In this document: piece after piece, positions 33,951 through 45,186 of the stretch | Position numbering within the stretch: position 1 is the first letter of the stretch | Layout of the letters: each line of letters begins with the position of its first letter | Source of the DNA: Hypsibius dujardini | Lineage: Eukaryota > Tardigrada > Eutardigrada > Parachela > Hypsibiidae | Assembly (NCBI GenBank): GCA_001579985.1 | Contig: LRSR01006449.1 | Location: forward strand, 1 to 64,000 | Direction: 5' to 3' | DNA length: 64,000 nucleotides | The notes under the pieces: model-generated | The model's input: only the letters and a program-made list of their open reading frames with translations | Database searches by the model: none | What the model was told of the DNA's origin: nothing | Made by a program: the position numbers and the translations under genes

Positions 33951-35430
33951 TTGGCCACGATGGTTTCTTCCCTGTTCTTGTCCTTAGGAATCCTCGCCGT
34001 TGGAGCCGCGAGAGTTATATCCCAGGAATTGCCAGAGAAATTTGACTCCAGAGAAACGTGGCCACACTGCAAGAGAACCAAGCTAACTCGGAACCAGGGA
34101 GACTGTAACAACTGCTGCGTATGGCGGAATATGACTGACCCACATCACTTCAAGGCTCATGTGGGATTCCAACAAACTTTAAAAACTTCATTTTTTCTAT
34201 CGAATTTGTGATTTGACGCACCTTATTGATAACTGCAACTGGAAGGCCAAAAGATACAAGAATGGTGCAAGTTTGATGGAAAACTGAAGTTTTTGAAAAT
34301 GTTTTGAAATCTGGGGGCCTTGCAAGTCAAACCACCACAATCCCATAAGTTTTCAAATGCTCAGGAAGAAAAAGCCTAATTTTAGGTTCAGTTTTGAAAA
34401 AAATACATTTTGCCCCTTTTTCCCACTTCTGGCCCTACCATAAGGGGTCCAGATTCCAACTTGTACGGACCTTAAAGCGAGACCCCGCCTGATCCACATG
34501 TATAGTAGTGTGCTCGGTGTGGCTTGAATTCTTGGTCCTTCCGTTCGACGCTATTTAGGCTAACTCCACCACAAGCGTCATTTCCGACCGCCTCTGCATA
34601 GCAAGAAACAAGCAGGTCCAAATTTCCTTGAACCAGGGTACAGCGTGCACGGATACTTGGCAACCAAAGCACTCTGACAGTCCGATAGATAGTATGTGCA
34701 AACGTATCTTGTGGTCTTAAATGTCCCCATCATCCCTTGATGCGCCTCTTTATGGTGGCACTTTATTTAAGATTTGATGCTTCTCTTTCTAAAAAAACTA
34801 GTTGCCAGCACTCGCGATACGTTGGATTCCTGTTCGAGCAAGCGATGCTGCGGGCCTGACCACAGAGGGAGAATATGGATTCGGAGTTGGATGTATGCCT
34901 TACAACGTGCCTCATAGTAAATTTTGATTAGGCTTGATGACCACTCAAGTTTGTTAGGCAAGGTTTCGCACAATCAAAGGAACAGCTAGAACAATTAGAG
35001 GAACTTGTCTCAAGTCGTTTAGGATATATGTGAACACTAGAATTCGAAGGATTCACAAAACGATTTCCATTTCGCAGAGAATTTTAACGATTTCCTTCCG
35101 TACTGGGAAGATCCGGACAGAACATCTTACTAAAATGTGTCCAGTTCGAGAAGAAGTGCACCAACCCAACTTACGAGAACAAAACCTTGTTCGATGAGAA
35201 GTACAATAGTAAGAGCTCTCACAGCACTGAAGCCCATAAATGTCTATAAAATTGCACCGCAAACGCCGGTAGGCGTCTCTGACTGTACTTAATTAAAACC
35301 TCAAGTGCTACATGAACTCAGATTTCTATATCTTGTCTAGGCGATTCATACCGCATCTGGCTACACGAACCCGACGACCTCACTTTTAGGAGCAGATCAA
35401 CGCCGCTATCAGGGAAATTGTTGATGTTGA
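33951..35430 (+). pseudogene. Decayed cathepsin B-like gene
   Basis: Pieces occur in the right order. The first exon has a signal peptide (MVSSLFLSLGILAVGAARVI), then ELPEKFDSRETWPHC and NQGDCNNCC with GTATGG donor. Next, 34559 onward: ANSTTSVISDRLCIA. Near 34830: FLFEQAML followed one base out of frame by GLTTEGEYGFGVGC and MPYNVP. Near 35130: KCVQFEKKCTNPTYENKTLF with a GTAAGA donor in the expected phase. At 35342: DSYRIWLHEPDDLTF, then out of frame EQINAAIREIVDVD. The region carrying the catalytic His and Asn was not found. The Trp after the catalytic Cys is replaced by Cys. At least two frameshifts make it a probable pseudogene of the cathepsin at 16.2-20.1 kb. Like that gene it lacks a propeptide. 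Confidence 0.7.
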
Positions 35431-35499
35431 CCGTTGTCAGCTAACCTGATAAATTGAAGATTGATTTGTTTAGAATCCGGAATACTGAAACCCTACACA

Positions 35500-36190
35500 T
35501 TGGACCCTGATCGCACGAGTGTTGAGCGAAAAACACCAAACGCCCCCTTTTTCATGACCACTTCAGTTTTTGTCACATCATTTACTTGAGCGATGTCCAA
35601 ACGTCGGGGTTTCATACCTGGAGATTGAGGAACAGAAGGACTTTTCCAAAATAATCAAGTTTGTTATGATCGCTCAAAGGGATATTGGTCAGCAGTGGTA
35701 TAACCAAATATAGCAAAAAAGGGGGAAGGAAAGGAGAAGATTTGTAGCCCAGGCCTCCCTTTCCCCTTTTTGTCGTAGTCCCTTTTCTATTTTCCCATGT
35801 TGGTTAATGTCCTCTAACTAGACATAATGTAAATTGATTTTTTTAAATTAATTAGAATCAATTAGAATCAATTAAACTCAATGAGAATTAAATTTTTATT
35901 GTTCCCTCGTGATAAGAAAGTTCAAACCCAAAATATTGAACGTTGCCCTAGCGAGCGGAATTGAAAACCAAAACGCCCATTTTTATCTTCACTCCTATAG
36001 TTATGACCATATCATTTATTCCATCAATGTCCAAATCTCGGGGTATTTACACTTAAAGATTGATGAACAACTGGGAGTTTTTCCAATATTATCAAATCTG
36101 TTATGATGACGCAAAGGGAACTTGGTCAACACTCGTAAAAGCAACGGGGGGAAAAGGAAAGGTGGAGGTAAACTTGTAATCAAAGCCTGC
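35500..36190. mobile_element. Two fused copies of a TTAGGCTACAA MITE
   Basis: A 5'-truncated copy (about 35500-35745) ends GATTTGTAGCCCAGGC and is followed directly by a second copy (about 35745-36190) that ends ACTTGTAATCAAAGCC. Both match the complete element at 44759-45178 over most of their length (CCTTTTCTATTTTCCCATGTT, TCGGGGTATT, GGTCAACACTCGTAAAAGC). Confidence 0.65.
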
Positions 36191-37025
36191 GAAAAGTCCG
36201 TTGCACGTCTGCCCTTGGCTTTACCTTCCCCAGCACATACATTGTCGGTCAAGATATCGTCAAGTTCGGTCGGTGTCATTTTCAGTGAGTCACGCCCCCT
36301 ACGGATACCGCCAGGCTGCTGACCTGTTCAAAGAAGGTGACATATTCCGCGTGAGATGACTGCAAACCTTTCCATGTTTGCCTTTTTTTCAATCGGTCTT
36401 CTTTTCCAGTTCGAGATCAATAAAGTTGTTTTTTATCCATCGTGCAGTCAGTTCACGATGTTAATTGAGAGTACTGCAGATCTTTAGTGCAACTGAAATT
36501 CACACAGAAAACAAATTCCTGAATTTTTATGGTGAGCATAACTTTTTGAGAAGTTTCTGGGGCGCACAAAAATCGGCTCTCTGTTCAGTTCAATTGAAAA
36601 TTTGACAGGTACACGCAGACAAAATATGTGATTGATACAAAAATAAAAACGAAGAAATTGAGACTGAAAAAATTAATCCATCGGGAAGGAAGCAAAGTAT
36701 AAAACACACCAATCCGCTCTTCGGCCAGCAAATTTTCGTTTTCTTACATATGGAATATACATGTTTATACCGGAAGGAAAAACAGATAGCAGGATAAAAC
36801 GTATGTGATTAATAGAAATAGAGGAATGAACATTCGTATGAAAGAGAAGAAACGAAAGTAAAATGCCTGAAAATATGTACAAATGAAAGAACAGGAAGTG
36901 AAAGAAAAAAGAAAAGGGGTGAAAAGATGAAAACAGTTTATTTTTGCGGAAGAAGTCCTCTGTGCGAATAATAATACGCGAACAGTTGTAACATGTATGT
37001 GCAGAGCGGTTTCCAACGTCTCTGT
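36191..37025. other. AT-rich 3' flank of chitin-binding gene 1
   Basis: No exon recognised. A poly(A) signal AATAAA on the minus strand at 36937-36942 lies about 85 nt beyond the stop codon of the chitin-binding gene, which fits its 3' end. Confidence 0.5.
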
Positions 37026-37850
37026 TTAAGCCAAGACCTTCGACCGCTTGCTCTTCTTCTTGCCACCGGACTTCTTTGGAAGGGTGGCAGCAGCAGGAAG
37101 GCTAGCTCCGGCACTCACTTCCGCCTGGTTGTCCAGGAAGATAGCATTCTCTCCCGCATACAGACGAGCATTGGAGTATTCGACAAACTGTGCCGACTGG
37201 CTACAGTCAACATTGAAAAAGTAGTCGCAGATCAAAGTGATCTGGTTGAAGCGCTGAAATCGAAAATACAAAACTCTCAGGGTTGAAAACAGATAGACAC
37301 AGAGCCTGGCAAAGACACAGACGCCGGCACAGAACAGACACCGCCACAGACACTGAGACCGGCAAAGACACAGACAGAGACAATGCTATAGGCAGAGACA
37401 CAAACACAGAGACAACAAACAGACAGAGACAGAGACAGAGACAGAGACACAGACACAGACACAGACACAGACACAGACACAGACACAGACACAGACACAG
37501 ACACAGACACAGACACTTACAGTTAAAGCCGGGCAGATGTAGCTGGTCAAGTTTCCGTTGACATCACAACGATCGAAGACCTGGCAATCAGACGGAGAGC
37601 TGGTGTCAGCGTAGAATCCAGCTTTGCCGGCGCAGTCAATAGTCCGCGGCTGAGGAATGGCCAAGTTATTGGGGAAGTCCTTTCCGGCCACGGCGTTGGG
37701 ATAGAGGTCCTGGATCTGTTCGGCAGTTAAAGCATCCTTTCCGCGGAGTTTGGCAAGTGCGTCCCAGACCTTGGGGTTCTGGTCTCCGTTGGCAGCGCCA
37801 CCGTACGCCACTCCCAATACTGCTGCCAGAACGATGAGGGATGACTGCAT
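37026..37850 (-). CDS. Small secreted chitin-binding protein, copy 1 (CPAP1-like)
   Basis: Two exons, 37850-37521 and 37253-37026, join in phase 0 to 185 residues. Signal peptide (SSLIVLAAVLGVAYGG), a spacer with GKDALTAEQIQDLYPNAV, then one type-2 chitin-binding (peritrophin-A) domain with six cysteines in the usual order: IDC, DCQVFDRC, YICPALT, RFNQITLICDYFFNVDC. This pattern is typical of arthropod cuticular proteins analogous to peritrophins with one domain. The C-terminus is very basic (KKSGGKKKSKRSKVLA). Probable role: binding chitin in cuticle or gut lining. The intron is mostly (ACAGAC)n, next to the splice donor. Copy 2 lies upstream on the same strand. Confidence 0.88.
37290..37515. 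repeat. (ACAGAC)n microsatellite in the chitin-binding gene 1 intron
   Basis: Hexamer and dodecamer ACAGAC/ACAGAG repeats fill most of the 267-nt intron and reach the splice donor (cACAGACACTTAC on the plus strand). Confidence 0.9.
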
Positions 37851-37940
37851 TCTCTTGAGGTAAGGATTACTGTAAAAGCGAGATTAATGAAAGGAAGTTA
37901 ACAACTGTTTTGGTTATGCAAACTAATTATTTTCTGCGCC

Positions 37941-37950
37941 TATATATACA
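37941..37950 (-). promoter_or_regulatory. TATA box of chitin-binding gene 1
   Basis: TATATATA on the minus strand about 95 nt before the start codon, followed by AATAATTAGTTTG, which is similar to the same place in copy 2 (ACAATTAGTTTG). Confidence 0.6.
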
Positions 37951-38474
37951 CATATATATTGCATTCAACGTTGATCAGGGGCTTTAACTGTAATAAATAA
38001 AATAACGCGCAAGGCAAATATGTGCTGGTGTGGATGGATGTTGGTCGACGTACCTGGGCTAATTAGAACGAATTCTGAGACAGAAGATGTGTTCGGGGTC
38101 TGTGAGCTTGATTGTGCCTTGATGGGGCATAATTTTGAGTGTCACCACGAACTATTATCACACTTAATATACATAGACTGCACCGTATATCAATGTCTAG
38201 TTGCTTTAACGGTGTTAGACATTGATGGACATTAAACTTTTACTGGTTGACTTGCAAGATCAACGGTTCAGAATCTTTATGGCAAATTTTGTGAGCTACT
38301 GTTTCATGCGATTGAAAGTACATGCATGAGACAGATGAATTTCGTTGACCACTTACCTAGACATTGATGGGTACTCCAATGGTGCCGTAGCCATCAAATT
38401 GAACATTGAGGTTAATAACTTTACACTGTCTGTCTGTCTGTTTGTCTGTTTGCCTGCCTGCCTGCCTGCCTGCC

Positions 38475-38505
<31 letters not shown>

Positions 38506-39993
38506 ATGCTTATTTATCTGACTGTCTGCATGTCTCTCTGCCTGTCTGTCTGTTTGCCTTCTTGGGTGTTTGTCAGACCCGGCATTCATCTGTTAGAATC
38601 CGTCTACCAGACCGGACGTCAGGCTGCTCCGCTATCAGTTTGACCGACCAAGGCACTCATCTATTTGTCTAGGTATCCGCTTGTCTCAGACCGAGACACC
38701 ACCCCGTATGTACATTCTAGTACACGTTCGTTCGACCCAGTCAACTAATTGTAGTAAATATGTTAATGTAAATAAATCTTACATCGGACTCACTCGCTCG
38801 TATGTCAAGCTTACTAGTAGTAGTTGCCTTCCACATTGCCGCCGGAAGCATGCCCACCTACCACGTCCAGATCCATCGATCACTCACCACTCGGCCGTCC
38901 GTCTTTCCCCATGCCTGTGACCGTTCTATTAAGACTTCCGGCGGCATATGCCCATATGCCCACGTAAGTCTAGCGTGTCCCTATTAGTCTCCTCTCATGT
39001 AGTATATCACTCCCCAAAAGCCCTCCGTTGCCTGAGGTCCAACGACTGACGCTCTAATGTTCTAGACGTATAGTAATACTACACTTAATACAGTCATACA
39101 GTAATACAGTAGTACAGTAAAAAACATGTACAATTAATTAGTTCGTTGAGGATTTGACGAGAATGACTACCAGTAACTGCAAATTACTTCTTGGTTCATT
39201 TAGTTTGCGTGCGAGCACAAGCCTGGCATTATTTATTATGTAATGCCGCACGGTGTAAGAAAATACCCTTATAAAAAAATCATTAATACAGTACCAACAA
39301 AGCAATTAAAAATTACGCAAAATGTTTCAGTTCGATATTTCATTAGTGTGTGCCCTACGTGTGTGTATATAAATGCACTGTATTTATCTGTACGGTGTTC
39401 AGTGGATACAGACGTTATAGATGGTCAAACGTTATAAGAATTAGTAACAGACCGAACAAAAATTTCGCAACGATTTGATTAATGTCGAACGGCAGTCATC
39501 TGGATTTTCAATGGGTGGGTATAACAGACAGCTGTCATGAAATCGGGTCAGATATTTTTCTTCTTCGGCATTGTTTCGAACAAAGCTCGCGAAAGTGTGA
39601 TGGCATACACACACACACACACACTCACTTGGATGTCTGTTGACCAAATTGGTTCACAGACCGATGTCATTTCAAACTACGAAACTACATGTACAATCAA
39701 TGAGCAGTGAAAGTGAAGAGGAAATACGGAGCAGAAGTGAAAGGCAGCAAATAACCACAAGCATAAAAGAATGAGAAAGCAATGGAAAATGTGCAGATGA
39801 ATCACACTGAAAAAGAGAACCGCAAAGTAAGAGGAAAAAAGGAGAGGAATAATAGAGAGAGAGGGAAAAAACACATTAAATCCGCTCGTGAGGGAGGGAA
39901 CGAATTTTCTGTGCGAGAAAGGTAGGCAGACTGTGGGTATAACTGTTTGGCAAAACACAGTACAAAAATATCAGAAATGTCTCTGTGAGACGT
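37951..39993. other. Intergenic stretch between the chitin-binding genes
   Basis: No gene recognised. It holds a (CTGT/CTGC)n microsatellite (38428-38560), a short (AC)n run (39607-39626), and a block at 38030-38085 (TGGATGGATGTTGGTCGACGTAC) repeated upstream of copy 2. Confidence 0.55.
38030..38085 (-). promoter_or_regulatory. Upstream block shared by both chitin-binding genes
   Basis: GTGGATGGATGTTGGTCGAC plus GTAC and, a little further, TAATTAG(A/G)(A/G)CGAATTC recur at 40825-40880 upstream of copy 2, at about the same distance (180-235 nt) from the start codon. It may be part of the duplicated unit or a shared control element. Confidence 0.5.
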
Positions 39994-40627
39994 TTACGCG
40001 ACGACCTTTGAGCGCTTGCTCTTCTTCTTGCCGCCCTTCTTGGGCGCGGGAGCAGCAGCAGCAGCCTCACCGGAGGAGGAGGCTGGCGCATCGTTCTGGT
40101 CATCAAGGAAGATGGAGGTCTCACCGGCATACAGGCGACCGTTGGAGTAGTCGGCAAACTGCTTGGACTGTGCGCAGTCAACGTTGAAAAAGTAGTCGCA
40201 GATCAGAGTGATCTGGTTGAAGCGCTGAAATGGAAAAAAAAACAAATATTATTACTAAAGACCGAGCCAGATAGACACAGACACAGACACTTACAGTCAA
40301 AGCCGGGCAGATGTAGCTGGTCAAGTTTCCGTTGACATCGCAGCGGTCGAAGAGCTGGCAATCAGACGCGGAGCTGTCATCGACATGGAATCCAGGCTTA
40401 ACCGCGGCGCAATCAATGGGACGCGGCTGAGGGATAGCCAGGTTGTTGGGAAAGTCCTTTCCGGGCACAGCGTTGGGGTATAGGTCCTGAATCTGCTCAG
40501 CTGTCAAAGCATCCTTTCCGCGGAGTTTCTTCAGGGCGTCCCAAATCTTGGGGTTCTGGTCGCCATTCTTGTCTCCGGCCAGGGCCACACCAATCACGGC
40601 AGCAAGGACGATAAGAGCGGCTTGCAT
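39994..40627 (-). CDS. Small secreted chitin-binding protein, copy 2 (CPAP1-like)
   Basis: Two exons, 40627-40295 and 40224-39994, join in phase 0 to 187 residues. Signal peptide (AALIVLAAVIGVALAG), the same spacer (GKDALTAEQIQDLYPNAVPG) and one peritrophin-A domain: IDC, DCQLFDRC, YICPALT, RFNQITLICDYFFNVDC. The tail differs from copy 1 by an Ala/Pro stretch (SSSGEAAAAAPAPKKGGKKK) before the basic end KSKRSKVVA. The intron is at the same codon as in copy 1 but only 70 nt long, with a short ACAGAC tract at its donor. Tandem duplicate, same orientation, about 2.1 kb between coding regions. Confidence 0.88.
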
Positions 40628-40710
40628 TTTTGTGTATCTTTTCCGAATGGAAACAGAGAAGAAGTGAGAAGAAGAAAGTGATTTCGAACAAACTAATTGT
40701 AGCGCACGAC

Positions 40711-40720
40711 TTATTTTATA
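40711..40720 (-). promoter_or_regulatory. TATA box of chitin-binding gene 2
   Basis: TATAAAATAA on the minus strand about 85 nt before the start codon, a good match to the TATA consensus at a plausible distance. Confidence 0.7.
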
Positions 40721-43700
40721 CGACCGAGATTTGCCTTGGCTGCTTTTTGTTGTTGTCAGTGTATGATCAATTATAACTCCTCGAGAGGGTAATAACGTGT
40801 GCAGAGATGCTTGTCTTACTGCATCGGTGGATGGATGTTGGTCGACGTACGTGATATAATTAGGGCGAATTCCGCGACTATTGTCGAGTTCTCTAGCTGT
40901 CTGTACGTCCGTACGTCTATCACCAGGCTAGACTGAAATTATCGTTTGATTCATCGATGACCGGTCTGTAGGCGATTATATCTTAATTATCTTTTAATAT
41001 ACGCTATTCTCCAAAAGAGTCTGAGATGATGCCTATGAGTCCGTGTATGTATGCGAGCCTCGGACTTGTCCGTTCTGGTGATCGAACGCCGGCCGAGTCA
41101 GTTCTTGAAAGAGAGCACACTTTCCATGCGGTAATCCGCTTTGTCATCACCATCATCGCACAATGCAATGAATCGGGGTGTCCGCCGCCCCTTCTAGACT
41201 TTCGTTCCGGATCGCCGGTCGGCAAGGCCGTCATAGGATGGTTCGCGACGTTTGCAATTACAAAAAAAGGCAGCCTTCGAGTTACATGAAAGAGGTGTGG
41301 TAGACACGAAGTTTTTAGACTATTATTACCATAATGCATAGGGAAATGTAATAAATTTTTGCATGCATTGGAAGATGTGCATTGATTGAGCTGTTACTTT
41401 ACGCGTGCTCATGCCAAACAGACGGGTAGACTCATTTTTACAAGAAGAGCTGGAAGTATAATGCATATATATATTAGATATTCAAGACAGAGAAAAAAAT
41501 GAACACCACACTCCACGACAAAGTGTCCAAAACTTGTAAGGCCAGGGATAGAACTGTAAGTACTGTAAGTAATAGAACTGTAAGAGTACTGCGTGCCATT
41601 TCTAGCCATGCATTTTTGGGCTCTATTTTGAGCCACTTATCAACTCAATAGTATACTAGTGATGGAACAGACTATATTCAAGTACACTTTTTCTAGACAC
41701 TATACCATCCAAAATTAAATTTGGCATCGATCTGCATTACTTGCTGTTTTGTAGTACCCAACAAGTAAGCATTATTACAAACAACGACAAGATTGAGTAC
41801 ACTGGAGGGCCCGGGAATAGAAAAAGAGGTAGGGCAGGGGATGGTTTTCAAACAATCGAACAATCAATCACCTGAACTGCAGCGGTTGCTTTGTTCTTGC
41901 TTTGTCCTATTTTCAAACATGCCACCCCCTGCTCCGCCCCTTTTGCCCATACCCCGGACCCTTCAGTGTACTCAATCTTGTTGATTGTACGTACTAGCAG
42001 TTACTGTATCTCTACCGAGCTAGCAGTTTACTATCTACTCCTTTATTATACTAAGTACTTACTCAACCATGTCAACGTACATAGTTCCGCCGTGACGGCA
42101 GGTACTGGTACGTCCTATCCGGGTTCTATCCCTGATTCAAAGCTATATAACAAAATGTTTTGCTGTAGTCTAAATCACTTCCTTCACGTCCTTTCTTTCC
42201 TCTACTATCTCCGGCAAATAAACTTTTACTGTAAATATACTTGAATATTCAATCTAATAGCTAGTTATGCTGTCCTTTGCATCCTCAGTGGGTCTACTGC
42301 GTACTATTCTGGGTTTGGGGAATGGACTATATGGACTTAGTTTCCTCAAAGCTACGGTTCGCTACTATTTCTAGTCCTCAGCTCTTGACCAACATACACC
42401 TGCCTCCGGAGCATCAATCCAAATACGAGCTCTTCAAGAGACAATTTAACCTCACTCGAAGCTAAACGAAAGATGTGTCAGACGGAAAAAGTTATCACAC
42501 TCCGAATCGGCTTGAAAATTTATGGGTCAACGTTGACTTAATAATGAATTAGTAATGGTTCGTATCTGCTTACTATTTGATTACTACGCTGAAACTCAGT
42601 ATCTGCTAGCTTTCTCGCAAGATCTAGAACATTTGTGTCGTTTCAATATTTTCTTGGTAGCACCGAATCGGCTTGAAAATGTAGAGGCCAACCATGACTT
42701 AACAAAGACCTAGCAAAGACTTAGGAACAATTGTTGATGAACAAATTTGGCGAGGATCTGAAAAAGAAAGTGGAAGAGGGAAGACTTCAGACCTCCGAAT
42801 TCGTCGTGAAGCCGACAGAGGTGGCGCCATGTGGGCAAAGAACCCATCGGGTTAGGTCTTAATTCTGCAAAGGAAATATTCAGTTAAATCTGCTTTGGTC
42901 TGATGTGAACCAGGCAGTGTCCCTGTTCAAAAAGTTAGCGAAGGATCTCGTAAACTAGATATCGCGTTTTTTCTTATGGTACATATCCGGCGTTATACCA
43001 AGTGCAATTGCGCTTTACGTTTTTAGTTGGGCCAGGATGCTATTCGGGTAAAATCCGACGTCAGTTTATTCAACAACAGTCCAATATGCCTGCCCACTCC
43101 CGATTCTAACACGTACAATCTGCCTTACATCCGCCCCGCCCCGCCGCCCTGCCCGCGTTTTCCACACGTTCACGCAATTTTCTTTCAAGACACCCAAAGG
43201 CCTAATGCAAGCCCTGTCCTACAAGGCCTTGCAGTTCTTCGAAAAGTGTTTTTTAGAAGAGTCAGTTTGTTTTTTGGGAGAAACAAATATTTTCAAAGTT
43301 GCAGGAACAGTTACGTTTTCAAATCAGAGTACTCAACCTTTCCCGCAACTTGGAAAACACTTTTTTTCCCCAAAAGCAGAATGACTCCAGCTTCACATCA
43401 CACAAGACATGTCCCGAGACTATCGACTTTGTCGGATGACATTTTTTTTCAGCTAGAACTCGACCATCATAGAGTCCCAGTTAGTGGACTGAAGTCCATC
43501 GACCATCTATATAGATACATACACCGTACGGCAACACTATACTCTGTACTACATAGTAGATATGGGGGGGGAAGAGACGAGAGACATGGCCCCTGGCTAA
43601 ATGATGATGACGGAGGAAGACTGATGAGGTCAGCGCGGCCTGCAGAGTCTCTCATCCCCATTCGCCTTCCTCTCTCCCTCTCTTGCCGAATTTATAATTC

Positions 43701-44750
43701 AATTACGGTCTCTTGCGCAGAGATATAGTAAATTTTCGCAACCAAGAGAGCGCCCCCTTCCTTTTTCATAGATATCCTTCTTTCCTTGACGACTGATCTT
43801 AAGACTGACCGACAATCACGCTTTCCATCCACACACACATGCCACATGATCCCTTCCCCATTACATATAGAAATATCATCAGTCCGCGGTTCGCGGAGAT
43901 CGAAGAGTGGCGAACGATGGCGTCATTTCACGCACAATAAGCCGACAATCTACTACGAAGTTGTGCTTGTGTTGTGAGACAGTGTGGTGCGCAGAGGATG
44001 GAGAGGAATCTGTTCCCCAAAAAACATGTGGCACGTAATCTATATGGAGCAAGAGAGATTAAAAACGTGTTCGGCCTACAAATTTGGTCGTGTCGCTCGC
44101 CATCCACACGGCTAGATTCTCATGCCGAAATGCAATTTTAAAAATGAGCTTGAGGGGAAATATATATATGCGGTTTGGGGAGAAGAGGGCTCTTGAAATA
44201 GAATTGCTGACAATTAGAAGCCAGAATTGGAGGGAAAAATCCCATCACAAAAAAATAGGCGAATGCCTGTAATTTTCTGCTTTCATGTATGTTGTATATT
44301 GGAGCTTCAATTTGCATTTGCCTCTGCTGTTCTGTGAGGAACAAGACTTGATTTGTTCCAGACACAGCTACATCCTTACATATGCTGGCTTTCGGGACCT
44401 TAAAGGTGGTTGAGTAACGTTACCGTCAAGGGTCCCCAACACCGTGGCTAGCTGGTGTCGGTATATCCGTGATACAATGTATGCGGCATATACCGTTGTG
44501 GACACAACCGTAATACCGTATTGCCATGTATGTAGCACGATCGAGAACACACGGTCAAAGTGTTGATATGGGTACGAACACAAGTATACATACACGGTAT
44601 AGAACATCATCATCACTTTCGAATTAAATTCAAATGAGCGCGCACGCTAGGAAGGCCTGGCGTTCATCAACCCCCCACATCAAAGGAAATATACTCTACA
44701 CGTACTAGTGTATACGTTCGACCTCCTCCCCCCCCACACCTTTGACTATG
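40721..44750. other. Gene-free stretch
   Basis: Contains the copy-2 part of the shared upstream block (40825-40880). No exon is convincing: the longest frame (43027-43728) has no domain and is low in complexity. A similar pair of phrases, CACCGAATCGGCTTGAAAAT at 42662 and TCCGAATCGGCTTGAAAATT at 42502, marks a short local duplication. Confidence 0.45.
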
Positions 44751-44758
44751 TATAAAAG

Positions 44759-45178
44759 GGCTTAGGCTACAAAACCCCCCTCCTCTTTCCCCTTTTTGTC
44801 CCATCCCCTTTTCTATTTTCCCATGTTGACCAATGTCCTCTAATTCGGTAAAACGCAAATTAGTTTTTTAAGATCCTTATTGTATCCTCATCACAAAAAA
44901 ATTCAAAGCCTAAATATCGGACATTGCCTCGAGCGAGTGCGGAGTGAAAAACCACAATGCCCACTGTTATCTTCCCTCCCATGGTTATGGTCCCAGCATT
45001 TAATCGACCAAGGCCCAAATTTTGGGGTATTAACATTAAAAGATTGAGGAACAGTTGAGCTCTCCAGAATTATCAAATTTGTTACAATGACTCAAAGAGG
45101 CCTTGGTCATCATTCGTAAAAGCAACAGCGGAAAAAAATGGGGAAGGGAAAGAAGAGGGGGACTTGTAGCCTAAGCCA
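44759..45178. mobile_element. Complete TTAGGCTACAA MITE with 8-bp target duplication
   Basis: Ends GGCTTAGGCTACAAAA and (reverse complement) TGGCTTAGGCTACAAGT. TATAAAAG stands on each side (44751-44758 and 45179-45186), an 8-bp duplication as made by hAT transposases. About 420 bp without coding capacity. Relatives lie at 35500-36190. Confidence 0.75.
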
Positions 45179-45186
45179 TATAAAAG

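Noticed and set aside
42277-42465. Possible last exon (WVYCVLFWVWGMDYMDLV...)
   Set aside because: An acceptor-like TCCTCAG precedes it, but no upstream exon, family match or second copy supports it.
43027-43728. A 233-codon open frame
   Set aside because: Long, but with no signal peptide, domain or homologous copy in the window, and it runs through T-rich and GGGGGG tracts. Probably chance.
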